Origin: Trileptium ribeirensis
Taxonomy: Eukaryota; Nematoda; Enoplea; Enoplida; Thoracostomopsidae
Direction: 5' to 3'
Length of the DNA: 64,000 bases
Assembly: GCA_030248225.1 (NCBI GenBank)
Contig: JASANE010003610.1
Location: 1 to 64,000, forward strand
The position numbers and the translations under genes are program-made. Of this stretch, positions 47,950-59,499 are shown one piece after another. Numbering within the stretch: the first letter of the stretch is position 1; every line of letters begins with the position of its first letter. Under the pieces are notes generated by a model. That model made no database searches and was not told the origin of the DNA. It worked only from the letters and a program-made list of their open reading frames with translations.

Positions 47950-50155
47950 ATGGCTTCCTGTAATAGCCACATCTCAGCATTACTGCTTATAAACACATGA
48001 TTGGGGTAGATCTCATCGCCCCAATCGTCATGGGCAAACTCAGTCGCGTTACCTCTTTAAATTTACTTGCAATGATACATATTTTGAGTTTATGCCATCA
48101 TATGACCACCCCATATTGAAGTATAGGCAGAACCACTGTGTCGTAAGGTCATACCTAAGAGCTGGGAATTAGGCCCCATAACTTCCCAACATAGCTTTTG
48201 CATGTCATGGTGGCTTTCATTGCCTTCGCCACAATAAAGTCTAGATGAGACTTCCAACTAATTTTGGAATCAATCATAACCCCAAGGTACTTTATTTCTG
48301 TAACTAAGAGGGTTTGTTCCCCTCCAAGTGACAGACAAGGGAAACCTGATACTGTGCGGCTGTTGTGGAACACAACAGATAGATAGATAGATAAAGAAAC
48401 TTGGACATAACACAGAACAGTGTGCGCGCAGACCCATGCTATTCGGCCTATTGCGCCGCCCAAAACATAAAGATAAAGTCACATCCAATACTCAGAATAA
48501 ACCTAACCAATGTGATTATATCCAATTTTGGAGCAAAATTAATATCAATAACAGAACAAGTTCACATTTAGCCCGTCTTTAAGACACCATCGGCTAACCT
48601 TCGTGCGGGCTGAGTTCATCAGACGCTTGGCTGATCATACATCTGGCCCATTTCATAATATTGAAACATCATCTGATTATGCCTGTGCATGTTTTTTTTC
48701 TTACGTTCAATTCTACTAGGAGGCTGTTTATCATCATGCCAGAAAGCAAAGGTGACAGACCGCCACCGTGAGGGCTTCCTCTCCGAACACTGACTATGAC
48801 GAATGTTCCGCAGTGGCTTTCTTGCTTAGAAGTAAATTTCTGAGTCAGCTGCGTACTATCTTGGATAACCCAAAGTTCCTATTCGCTTTCTCGAACGATG
48901 ATAGATACGTTTTACAAAAAGCTCCACCTATATCAAGGAAGGATCCAAGAACGATCCTGCCACTGTAGATTTTGTGTTCAACAGTGCCAACCAGCTCGTG
49001 CAAAGCTGTAGTAGTGGATTTGCCATATATATATATATACGCATGCTGCTTCAAATGAAGCATAGTAACCATCCCCTAGTCCTTTCGCAAATATCTGTCA
49101 TACAGACGCTCGATCGTTTTCAGGACGTACGACGAGAGACAGGGAGTTTTGAATGATTTCGGGATATCATACTTATCTTTCCCCGGTTTTGGGATGAGCA
49201 CTACTTTCGTTGTGCTCCATGCATGTGGTATGAATCCACTGACTAGGCCAGCCGAAAAGATACTTATGAGTCTCTCAACTATTAAGTTACAATCCACCTG
49301 GGGATGTATTGGGTAGACACCATCCAGGCCAGATGACTTATATGGTTCAAAAGATGTTACACATTTATATAATATATTCCTTGGAAAAAATTTTATTACA
49401 GACTGTTCTGTCCGTACTGGAATGCCTGCTGTATCCATTGGCCAAAACCTGGTCGCCGGTGTCAATCTAACCAAGGAAATGAGCCGATAAAGTAACTCAA
49501 GTGTTTCTTTTTCATTACTTGTGTAGTTCCCTAGTTCCTATTTTGACTTCCCGTATTCGAAATTATCTTCTTAAGCCGTGAGGTCTCCTCGCATCCGTTA
49601 GCATCGGAACAGAAGGTCCTCCAGCTAGCGGTCTTGGCTCTTTTAATGGCCCACTTATATTCTTTTAGAGAATTCGTATATCGTTCCCAGACTCCCTGTT
49701 TCTTGGATCTGGTTGCTCTGTGAAAGAGATGTCAAGATTCAACACGGAGAGTTTCAACGGTAGGGCTCCACCAGCGTGGTTTCGTGCTATCGCATACCTT
49801 TCTGAGCCTACACGATCCTGATGATGCCTCAACTATGGCAGTGCGCAGACACATTACCTCAATTTCAAGGTCATATGGGTTGCTTATCCGTAGTGAGTCA
49901 TTTCCCAGGTTTTCTTTCGAACTAGATCAGAACGATAGTTCATTAATGGTTCTGATATTCGCTTCATCAGAATTCAGAGCGTTGTTCAATGACCCACCCA
50001 ATCTAATATCGATGCAGCGAGGATCAGAATAAGAGGGGTGTAGTGATATACTCCAATTTCTGATTAGGTCACTAATCTCCAGTGAACACAGCGTAAGGTG
50101 GATGACCTCCTCTCTTACTCGGTTCATGAATGTGGGATGTTTCTGATATTCAAGA
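47950..50155 (-). pseudogene. Jockey-type LINE, 5'-truncated and decayed
   Basis: Minus-strand pieces follow the order of a non-LTR ORF2. The endonuclease C-terminus (about 50150-49927) has EEVIHLTLCS and YSDPR for the usual SDHR. A linker (49900-49560) has WKRAIKRAKT-like sequence. The RT (49474 down) has SSGLDGVYP, KVVLIPKPGK, LKTIERLYDRYLR, GKSTTTALHELV and FLDIGGAF, then RGSPHGGGLSPLL near 48790. The catalytic box is ruined: the YADD site near 48690 reads stop-S-D-D, with further stops. YLGVMIDSKISW and then GAMRSTP near 48020 close the RT. Truncation at the 5' side is usual for target-primed insertion. Not functional. Confidence 0.85.
48377..48394. repeat. GATA microsatellite
   Basis: A GATA run of about four units inside the decayed RT, giving the SIYLS-type peptide that breaks the family pattern. 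Confidence 0.85.
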
Positions 50156-52114
50156 TCGTGAGATCACTGTTAAATGCTTGATCGTGAGATGATCATTCGA
50201 TTTTCAATATTCAGCTAAATACCGAATAACTACGTAGTCGGTAGTGGGACTACATTTGTGAGCGGAGCTTGGGCTGTGGCATTACGAATGTACTCAATTT
50301 TATGTTCTTGTAACTACATTGCATAGGGCATAGGGCTTTATCATTGGTAAAAATAATATATTTGAATTCTTCGACAAAAAACCCTATAATGGTTTGATGG
50401 AAACGATTCTATTTCAATAAATAACACAAATATTGCAAACTTCTCTATTTCAGCTGCATAAAATTAAATAATTAACTAATTACTAATTAACCACTCAAAA
50501 TTTTTTAATCCCAAATATCAGGTGCACACTCTGACATAATAGGCTTTCAAACAAAAAAAAAAGTTTTTTAAAATCCGTTCAGTGGTTCTTGAGATCCGTC
50601 GGACCGAACGAACGAACGGACATCGACCTAACTCCCAGACAGAAAATAAATACGCTTCGCTCGGCTTCGCCGAGCTCCGCCCAACAATAGTTGATATATA
50701 ATATAGAAAGGTAGTGCATGTTTTTCAACACTTTTCCAATGAATGTTATTTTTCGCTCTGCTTAAACAAGGGCGTTTTGCAGCAGCTGGTTTTTATTGCA
50801 TTGTTTAAAATAGAGCCTATTTACCCAACCGTGTTGCGCACATATTTAAGAACAAGAATGTGAATACGTTGACAGCACTAAATAGTGAAATAGTTAATAT
50901 AGTATTAAATTACAAAACACAAATGACATACGCCCCCTTCCAAAGCAGATTTTTTTCTAAAATATAAATTAAGTAAACCAATGTCAGGGAAACATTCTAA
51001 CCATCTCCCCTGTGTCTATAAGTGCCCTAAAACACCAATTTCTGATCAGGAAAAGTCGATTTTAACATAGCTCATCATAATTTTCATGTAAAATTTTACA
51101 AAGTCCAAAGCAAAAATTGAAGGCACAGCCTGTACAAAAGCCGAAAATATGTTTTGTTAAATAAGATAGTCGGGTTTTTTACAACTGTGCAGTTTGTGCA
51201 CGCGTTTCTTGTCTTTCGAGATATGTCGTAGGCTCGCTGCAACAAGATCTTTCCTCTGTGATATTTTTGAAAAGGTACAGAGAACCTCGGTAGTCAATTA
51301 GTAGGTCTCTAGAATCAGACTCGATGACTGATTGTTGAGTTTGATTCTACTAAAGACTTAAAGGCTTTTCACTTTTTAGTGTCTGGAATTTTTATAGTTT
51401 TCTCCGGGACTTATTTAAAAGGTAAAAACATGCTTAAAAGGTATAAAAATCTCTTTTTAAGTCGTTTAAACTAAAGTATAATTTAACTACGTTGCTGTTA
51501 TCACCAGGACAGATTGTATGAATATTTCGAGTTTCCTATTGAAAGTCAAATATTAAGTCATTTTGTGTCAAGAAAACCCCGATTTAAAAAAGAATACAAC
51601 AATGCACGAAATTAATTCTACCAAATTAAAAATGCGTGTCGAAGTTTCAGTGGTACAAGAATTTGTCGCAGATGCTAACAGCGATAGCGATACCGGTGTA
51701 ACTAACACAAACACGGCCGGGCAATTGAGTTGTAAAAGATAGAAGGGCGCTAGGTCCCAAGATCGCGGGACAGTAAGTATAATTTGTTTTGATTGCGAAA
51801 TTTTAATTTTTATCGCTTATTTATATTTTACATTTATGGTCTTATCGAAATTTCTATTCATAGGAAATGTATAAATGAACCATTTGTATTTCGTGTCGGC
51901 CTGTATGCCGTCGAAATTTAGTCAGTGTGCATCTCGCTAGTGTCCGCCTAAGTTTCCAATAATCATAGAAAGAGTGGTCAGCAATATAATTTGCGATCAG
52001 AAAATTACATTGTTCTTTCTGCGATCTTACAGCAATAGGTCTACCACACCACGTTTCTGTCCAAACGGCAAAATCGGATTATTGACTCTGCGCTTTTTAT
52101 CCGTATGTAACTAG
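50156..52114. other. Mostly no gene; LINE-tail-like segment at 50560-50690
   Basis: AT-rich DNA. At 50575-50690 CAGTGGTTCTTGAGATCCGT, a GAAC/CGAACGAACG run and a CGCTCGGCTTCGCCGAGC hairpin resemble the 3' tail of an RTE/CR1-type retroposon. The rest shows nothing I can assign, apart from the small frame at 51602. Confidence 0.4.
51602..51742 (+). CDS. Small frame before a possible splice donor, uncertain
   Basis: A 46-codon frame (starting MHEINSTKLKM, acidic in the middle, ADANSDSDTG) ends at TAG. About 30 bp later ACAGTAAGTAT would make a good donor site. The composition is more coding-like than its surroundings, which might mark a decayed first exon. I recognise no family and chance is a fair explanation. 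Confidence 0.2.
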   Translation: MHEINSTKLKMRVEVSVVQEFVADANSDSDTGVTNTNTAGQLSCKR

Positions 52115-53283
52115 CAGGGAATAACCGGAACCGAAATTTACCGGAACCGGAACCAGCAACCGGAACCGTCCATTTAAACCGGATCCGGAACCGGAACCTG
52201 GTCTTCGAAATTTATATATAGTAAAACAGATGATGGAAGAAATGAAGGTATAGTGGATTTAAAATGCATTAAAAATTACTTTTACGTTAAACATAATGTA
52301 TTGCGATGCTATTATTGCCTTTCTGAAACTTTAAAGAGACTGAGGAAGCTAATAATGTTTATTTATCGATCAAATATGTCGGTTTTTGGACATTCAGAGC
52401 AAAAAATGACTTCCACTATACACCATTGCGTATACTGCGTCAAATCGAATGTGCTTACAAAGCTTGGAGCGTAGAATACACACTTTCGCTCTGTCTCCAG
52501 TCGCCTCCCTTTACTACACATACGTTTGTTGCATGTTCTTCTGTAGGAAACTTAAAATTATTGGTTTATATGATTCTAAGAGAAAATAATAGATAGAAGG
52601 TAATTTTCTGATCAATGGTCAGAGACACTGTTTAGGCTAGCGTTGGACAAACAGTGTCCGTCAGTTAGATCATAATGATCATAACTTTCTAATCAGAACG
52701 CTGTAAATGAGACACACTGTGATGTTGTTCGCACAGTTTCAATAAATACAGTTCATTGCCAAGAAAGCAGTTTCTAGCTGCGTTGCAGATAACGTTAGTT
52801 TACTTCAATTTAGACTGATTTACCAAGTTTACAAGTGCACTGGCGGGTGCTTGATGCAATTTATGTTAGCCATGCATACCCTAAGTACTTCTGCGTAAGC
52901 CATACTCTGTTACCGAGTTGGACCGGTTTAATTCAAACGTATCCCACAGACTTCTGGATGTGTAACATAGCTGCTACAAGCATCGACCTGGCTTTGATGT
53001 AACAAAATCCTGCAAGTTATTATGAAAAATTCCTGCTCAAATTATGTGCCCTACTTACGTTTCACACGGCAAATTGGTTAGTTAATCTTTTCTTTTGCTT
53101 GGTTGTATTGGAGCTTGATTATTGTATAATATATTACATATGTTTGGATTACAGGATGAAGCAAAAACGTGGAAAATTTCAAACAAAATTTTTAAACCGG
53201 AATTCCGGTTCCGGTATGGTTTTTGCTCTTTGCCGGAACCGGAACACGATTTTCGCCGGAACCGGAACTCCGGTTACTCCCTG
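52115..53283. mobile_element. hAT-like transposon, non-autonomous, 8-bp TSD
   Basis: The left end CAGGGAATAACCGGAACCG and the inverse of the right end CAGGGAGTAACCGGAGTTCCG are terminal inverted repeats with the CAGGG start usual for hAT. They are flanked by a perfect 8-bp direct repeat GTAACTAG (52107-52114 and 53284-53291). The 1169-bp element has CCGGAACC-rich subterminal repeats. Its inner left part (about 52250-52375) and inner right part (about 52970-53070) match the LINE endonuclease start and RT end of the larger element at 53647. It thus looks like an internally deleted derivative. No transposase. Confidence 0.88.
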
Positions 53284-53646
53284 GTAACTAGCTATAGAAA
53301 CTCAAACACTGGAATTTTCCATAATTTTTCCGCCAAAATATTCATATAATATGTCACAGTTAGACGAACAACTATACAAAAATACACTTTTTTACGGTCT
53401 ACTTTATGTGAGAGAACGTACAAAATTATTACTGGCAGCTACATAAATTTTTGAAGTTTTCTGTCGCTGCTGCAGGCTGTTGTGTTCGATTAACCGAGTT
53501 TCAGGAAATATAATGTAATTTGATGGTTAAGTCAAATACAAACTAAAGCAAATTTCGATGTAAATAAATGTTGCTAATGACCTAGGACTGCTATAGCTAA
53601 GCTGTTGTGAAAACATGTGAAGTGTCTTGTGTGAATGTCAGTGTAG
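53284..53646. other. Interval between two hAT-like elements
   Basis: These 363 bp separate the facing ends of the two elements and include a target duplication at each edge. No gene or repeat was recognised. Confidence 0.6.
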
Positions 53647-53932
53647 CAGGGAGTAACCGGAATTCCGGTTCCGGCGAAAATCGTGTTCCGGTTGCGGTTA
53701 TGGCAAAGGGCAAAAAACCATGCCGGAACCGGAATTCCCGTTTGAAAATTTTCACATTTTTGCTTCATCTGTGGTGCATTCAAGCCTATTTAATATACAC
53801 AATAATCAAATCCCAATACAACCAAGCAAAAGAAAAGACTAGCTCAGCAATTTAACGTGTGAAAAGTAAGTAGGACACATAATTTCAGTAGGAATTTTTC
53901 ATCCTAACCTGCGGGATCCGTTAACAAAACAA

Positions 53933-54166
53933 AGCCAGGACGATCTTGAAAGCAAGCAGCAAATCAGCCCGAAATCGCCGTGTCTCCAGTGATTGCAGCA
54001 CGAATACCAACAATCTATCCTCGTACTCCATATCGCGAATACAAAGCAAAGCCAGGATGATCTTGAAAGCAAGCAGCAAATCAGCCCTAAATCGCCATGT
54101 CTCCAGTGATTGCAGCACGAATACCAACAATCTATCCTCGCATTCCATATCGCGGATACATGGCAC
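53933..54166. repeat. 117-bp in-frame tandem duplication in the RT thumb
   Basis: Copies start at 53933 and 54050 (AGCCAGGA). The period of 117 bp is 39 codons, so the minus-strand frame stays open and repeats the segment DRLLVFVLQSLET. Confidence 0.85.
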
Positions 54167-56144
54167 TCGCAATAGCTTTGTCACTCTCCGCTTAACCCGT
54201 TCCACCATGCGGATATCTCCTAATAGATGGGGCCTCGAAGTAACACTTGCGTACTTCAATCCTGATCGAATTAGTGCCTTATATAGAGCCAACAAGTACT
54301 ATTTATTTAGCCTAACGAAGGTTCTTCGTATCATACAAATCGTCCGCTCAAGCTTCGGAGCAATACTACTACAGTGACGCGATGATTTCATATCTTCAGT
54401 TGTTACAACCCCCAAATCATCAACACCCATGGTTCCTGCGCCAGCAATATATTCGCGGCCGATGGAATAAACAGTTCTTGGATTCCAGTGCCCGAAGTGC
54501 ATTCCAATAAACTTCTTAATGTTAAACATATCATGTCCCAATCGGTGGACCACAGCTGCAACGCTTCCAAGTCCATCGCCATGTCTTCAATATCCAAATG
54601 GGACAATGTACGGTGCAACCTTTTAGCGATATTTGTGTCATCGGCAAACTTGAACACTTTGCCACCAACTACCTCACCAATGTCATTAATGAAATACGAG
54701 AACAATACCGGGCCAATAACGCTCCCCTGTGGCACTCCGCTGACGGCGTCAACAAAGCCCGACCGTATACCATTTATGACCTCCCGTGGTCACCTATCCG
54801 ACAGAAACTCAGATATTCAATTCAGCAGGTTGCTACCAATATCATACCCTGTCAGTTTCAGCAGTAGCCGTCGGTGAGGCACTTTGTCAAATGCCTTCCT
54901 GAAATCGAGGTAGACCACATAAACACTATCACCATCGTCAACAGCTGTTGCCAAAAAATCCATGTATTCAATAGCTGCAACTCTGTGGACCGCTTTCCGA
55001 TGAACCCATACCGCGATCTATTCAGCAAGCAATGTAAATTTGCAATGGGCGACTAAAGGATTACATACAAATCGCTCCATCAACTTTCAGACCGAGGACG
55101 TTAGAATGACGGGTCGATAATTGTCAGCTTCCTTCGGGGATCCGCCCTTGTGGATACTAACGACATTCGCTTCCCTCCACAACTTTGGTAAACGAAAGTT
55201 AAAAGAGGACGAATCTCATCAACACAGTTTATCAAAAAGACATTAGTTATTCCGTCTGGCCCCGGCGAGGCACCCCTTCTAACAGCCAATATGTCCAACC
55301 GTACTGATTCAGTTGAGAACTCGATGTCATGAGCACTGACATCAAATCGTGAGTTGAAGGATGGGAAATTCACTAAACATTCTGAGGTGAACATCGAAGT
55401 AAAAAAACTGGCTCAGAACAGATGCTGCCATCATCAGAAGACGTCAACCGACCATTATCTGCATCCAACGGGCCGACCCCTACCTTGGACCGACGTTTGC
55501 TGTTCGCATATGCCCAAAAAGATTTAGCATCCGATTTCACATTCTTAATAAGGTTATACTCAAACCGTGCCACCGATCGCTCAATCACCTCCATCACAAT
55601 ATGCCCATACTGCTGATATCGTTCTAGAGCTTGTAGACTGCGTGACCGCAAGTATCGCCTGTGTAGATTTTGATGCTTTTTCAACGCCCTAAAGGTACGA
55701 TAATCTGCCCATAACGGTTTTCGCCGTTTGGAGAACGATGGCTTAAGTGGAACAAATCTCATAACAACATAATCGTACATGTGCAAAATTGCTAGCCATA
55801 ACTCATTTGGATCCCTGATATTGCGCCAGTCACTTACCGCAGAAGTTCCTCCATTGCCTACGTATACTGTCACACTTCGCCCGTCGCCAGTCCTTTCTGG
55901 GTATTCGACTCAATTTCATTGTGTCACGACAATGACATCTAAACCAGACTGCACTGTGAGCACTAGCCCATAGACCACACTTAATTTCATACCGATACCT
56001 TGTTTTCGTCAGAGGAAAAAACAAGATGAAGGATATTATTACCCAGTGTAGGAAACAACACGCGTTGAGTCAAGCAACAATCATCTATAGCGTCAATAAA
56101 ACTATTACAAATAGCCGGCCACGTGGAACCATTCCACTTTAGTT

Positions 56145-57913
56145 CAGAGACCCGGGAACAGGAGGGGCAAGGGAGGCATGTGCCCCCAGAAATTAGGCTG
56201 AGGGAGCAAGAGGTTCATTATGCCCCCCAAAATTTACACCTCTAATATGCGTTATAAGTACTATATACAGTGGAAATTGTAGATTATAAAAAAAGTCGTA
56301 TGTAGGTATGTATTGTTGCTTATTGTTTCAGCTAAGAGCATGTATATTCCACCATATTTCAAGTGAAATGATTCGCACGGTTTTTGCGTTTTTATTTGTT
56401 TTTATTAAACATTTTGTAAACTTACTTTTTACTTGCTTACTGCTGTGTTTCTTTTTTAATAACTTGAATTAACACTACCAAGCAATGTAAGTTTTGGAGT
56501 TATTTAAGTGTGCTACAGTGAATAAATGTATTTATTAACTTAACTATTACTAACAAATTACAGCGGTTGGCGCCGTGACTATGTAATTTGGAAGAACGGA
56601 CATTTTTTAATTGATCCCAGGTTATCCCACTCACAATGGGAGACGGAATGGGGCAGGGGGCATGTTTCACAAGAGCGTCGTTAACCGGGGGGCGAATGGC
56701 TGTGCCTCCCTCTTTTGGCTCTGGCTTGGTCCCCAGTTCCAATTGTGAAAATAAGAATTTCTGAACACATAGCTACGTTGTGCACCTCCTGAAAGCCATC
56801 TTTGGTCCCCCAGTTCGGAATTTCTGGCTACGCTCCTGATGTATAAGTGTCTTCCTAATGTTCTGCCTCACTGGTGCCGTAACCTTTGGGGCCAGCATTT
56901 AGTGACGTATAAATGTTTCTAGTTTGTAATTGGTGAAGTTACTATCCATTAGGCTTACTGTGTGTTTCTTTAGTTTTCTGGTGATAGCGGCTGCTAGATA
57001 TTTTTGATATCTGGATTTTAGTGGAAAACATTCGTGGTGGCGGAGTTACGAACAGAGGCGCAGCTCTTAACAAATAAGGGGCCGACGGCGGAATATCACC
57101 GAAGAGTTCAGTCTTTTAACGGGGCTGTCAAAAAATTAGGTGTTCTCAAATGACCCAGCAGCCAAGGGCGTAGCCGGAGGGGGGTTTGCGGGTTTCGCCC
57201 CTTTTTGGTTCAACCCCAAACAAATTTTTTGAATGATTCCGGTTGAAAATAATGTCGGAGATTTTTTTAAAAATAACCTTTCTCGCACTAGAAAACAAGT
57301 ACTTTCAACCGTATTTTTGGCCAAACTTCACATTTTTGTACAAAAATTCGCTATTTTGGCAACAGTTGCATTTTTTACTTGTCCACGGCGTACTTAATAT
57401 ACCAATTCATATTCCGGGCTAGTAAATGCAATTTCATTGAAACTTTCTCCGCTCGTACACGGTTAACTCGTAGAAATGTGCATCACTGAATGACCTGCCA
57501 TCTTGGACCCCGCTTTCACATTTCTGAGCCCGACCCCCCTTTTTAGGTACCCACTGTGGGCCGCGACCCCCCTTTTTAGGTACCCACTGTGGGCCGCGAC
57601 CCCCCTCACCTTTCAAAATTCCTCATATATATACTACAATATAGTGTGCACAAGGCTTTACTTGACGGAATAGATATTAAACCACTTATGCAAGAATTCA
57701 CTAGCAAAACATCTGAACGAATAGCAGTTTTTGGGACGATAGAATAAAGTTTTGTAACGACTATTGGTTTCATCTATACTAAAAGAAAATTCAATTTTCA
57801 GGTATTTGTTTAGATGAAATGAAAGGCGCGACGTAATTAACTTGCACACATACATTTTGTATCACTATCTTTTCTTGCCCTCCCCTAGACTGAAAATCGT
57901 TCCCGGGTGAATG
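56145..57913. mobile_element. hAT-like insertion inside the LINE endonuclease
   Basis: The ends CAGAGACCCGGGAAC and (inverse) CATTCACCCGGGAAC share ten terminal-proximal bases. Flanks CTTTAGTT (56137-56144) and TTTTAGCT (57914-57921) agree at 6 of 8 bases. Taking the segment out with one flank puts the GDFN motif directly and in frame before K-W-N-G, as expected for a CR1 endonuclease, which supports these borders. Inside are GGCGTAGCC-type phrases near 56830 and 57168 typical of other hAT ends, so it is itself composite. No transposase. Confidence 0.65.
57531..57606. repeat. 33-bp tandem repeat
   Basis: Two and a third units of CGACCCCCCTTTTTAGGTAC with CCACTGTGGGC, inside the nested insertion. 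Confidence 0.9.
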
Positions 57914-58822
57914 TTTTAGCTCTTTCTAATTAAAATCTCCAACCGGCAGGACATTCTGATTATGAATCCCAATATCAGAAATAACACCAAAAGCACGGTT
58001 CTGCTCAGCAGTATTTGACTCCGCGCGATACGCGCAGTATACTTCCAACCACTCTCCATCCACTAGCTGTATGCGACAGCATCCTAGTACTTTTCACTGA
58101 CACCTGTCATTTTGGTGGCATTTAGAGATTCACGTACATTATATTATGACACCACCTCCACGTCTACCGTGGGGATCGGACCGGATGATATTATAGCTAT
58201 ATATATGAACATTAACTTCCTCCGTCTCTTCAAAGTTCCGCAAAGGCAATAATACCATCGCAATACATTAAGTTTAATGTAAAAGTTATTTTAATACATT
58301 TTAAATCCACTGAACCTTCATTTCTTCCATCATCTGTTTTACTATATATAAGTTTCGAAGACCAGGTTCCGGTCACGGATCCGGTTTAAATGGACGGTTC
58401 CGGTAAATTTCAGTTCTGGTTATTCCCTGCAGCGTAGGTATTGAAATTAAATATTTTATTATAGTAAAATAAAGGCCGTAATACCATTAACATACATATT
58501 AAATTTGAACAATAACAACAGCTATAGTTATTATGTGTGCTTGCTGAAATATATAGTTAATATAATATAATATGTATTATTAAATAATACCTAGAGCCAA
58601 TTATGATGGTCGACTCTGCAAATACGATTACACCAAAAGGTTTTTCATAATTATAACGTATTGGACATATGGATTCTTCTTTATCATTTTTGCTAATTTT
58701 AGTATGCAAAAAATGTTTTAACCCACAAGTGACATCTGGCTTTAAAGAGCTGATAAATATTTAAAAACGTGGGTTAAAGTAAATATTCGGTATTTAGCCG
58801 AATAGTACTTCCACTATTCCCA

Positions 58823-59494
58823 CACCCCACTGATTGCTCCTAGCGATCTATCCTGTACCCACACCGGCTGTGGTAATCCAGTCAACGTATATTCTAGCGA
58901 TGCCTATGCAATTTGTTCGTCATGTAAACAACAGTTTCATTCACCTACCGCGTGTAATATTACTCAGACGCTATTGTAGGAGATTTGGAAACCAAGTCTC
59001 AAATTGTAGGGTATGTTCCAGTTATTTACGTGTTATTTAAAAAGGTTTTGCTGTTATCGAAGATAATAACTACAGTCAAACTTTCAAGTTATCCAGTAAA
59101 ATGTAAAGTCTTATTGTGTTGAAGTTGTTGAAAAATTGGTTGGCGATAACTCTGCTTCTGTGTGTACCGATTCTCAAAAAGAACCGGAAGTAGTTCCTTA
59201 AACAGTATTCGAAATTAACGACCAAGAACGACGTAAGAGTTATTTAATAGTGTTTACCAAGGTCCGGCTGCGACGTCAATCTAGCTCAACAGCCCTATGA
59301 CTGTCACTCACGCCGATATCAGTGTAGTCAACGTCCAACCAGTACTTCGACATGGGGCAATAGCCTCTGGGAAAGATGCTAGTCCAAAACATCGACCGCT
59401 TAAAGTCGTGCTACGATCGACAGAACAACGAAATTATATTCTCAAAAATTGTTGTAATTTAGCAACCGCAGTTGACTCACGATTTAGAATGTAG
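58823..59494 (+). pseudogene. LINE ORF1 relic with PHD-type zinc finger
   Basis: The plus-strand frame at 58850-58970 reads C-G-N-P-V, then CSSCKQQFHSPTAC, a PHD-like cysteine/histidine pattern seen in ORF1 proteins of invertebrate LINEs, then stops. Further on, INDQERRKSYLIVF near 59215 and RPLKVVLRSTEQRNYILKN near 59410 match two segments that follow in such ORF1 proteins. Stops and shifts separate them. It lies on the opposite strand to the LINE ORF2 just upstream, so it is not that element's own ORF1 unless inverted. I found no clear ORF2 after it. Confidence 0.55.
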
Positions 59495-59499
59495 TGTTC

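Larger units (their letters stand above)
53921..58300 (-). pseudogene. CR1-type LINE ORF2 (endonuclease and RT), broken
   Basis: Minus-strand motifs run in family order. Endonuclease start: CDGIIAFAE near 58260. Then GRRGGGV near 58170 and VRESL near 58135 (frame shifted), and GDFN near 57940 followed by a stop. A 1.77-kb insertion interrupts here. Endonuclease end: LTQRVLFPTLGNNILHLVFS near 56050, with SAHS for SDHS. Linker 55873-55400: KSFWAYANSKRR and VGPLD. RT: SPGPDGI near 55270, PQGSVIGPVLF at 54730, KFADDT (intact catalytic box) near 54650, then the thumb with LYKALIRSGLKYAS at 54290. Stops and frameshifts occur throughout. The thumb end has an in-frame tandem duplication. Confidence 0.82.
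53647..58429. mobile_element. Large hAT-like element carrying a LINE, 8-bp TSD
   Basis: It starts CAGGGAGTAACCGGAATTCC and ends with the inverse of CAGGGAATAACCAGAACTG. Flanks are CAGTGTAG (53639-53646) and CAGCGTAG (58430-58437), an 8-bp target duplication with one mismatch. Its left 200 bp are the inverse of the right end of the 1169-bp element, and its right 230 bp the inverse of that element's left end, so it is a longer sibling in opposite orientation. Nearly all the interior is a minus-strand CR1-type LINE ORF2 with one nested insertion. No hAT transposase was seen. Confidence 0.82.
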
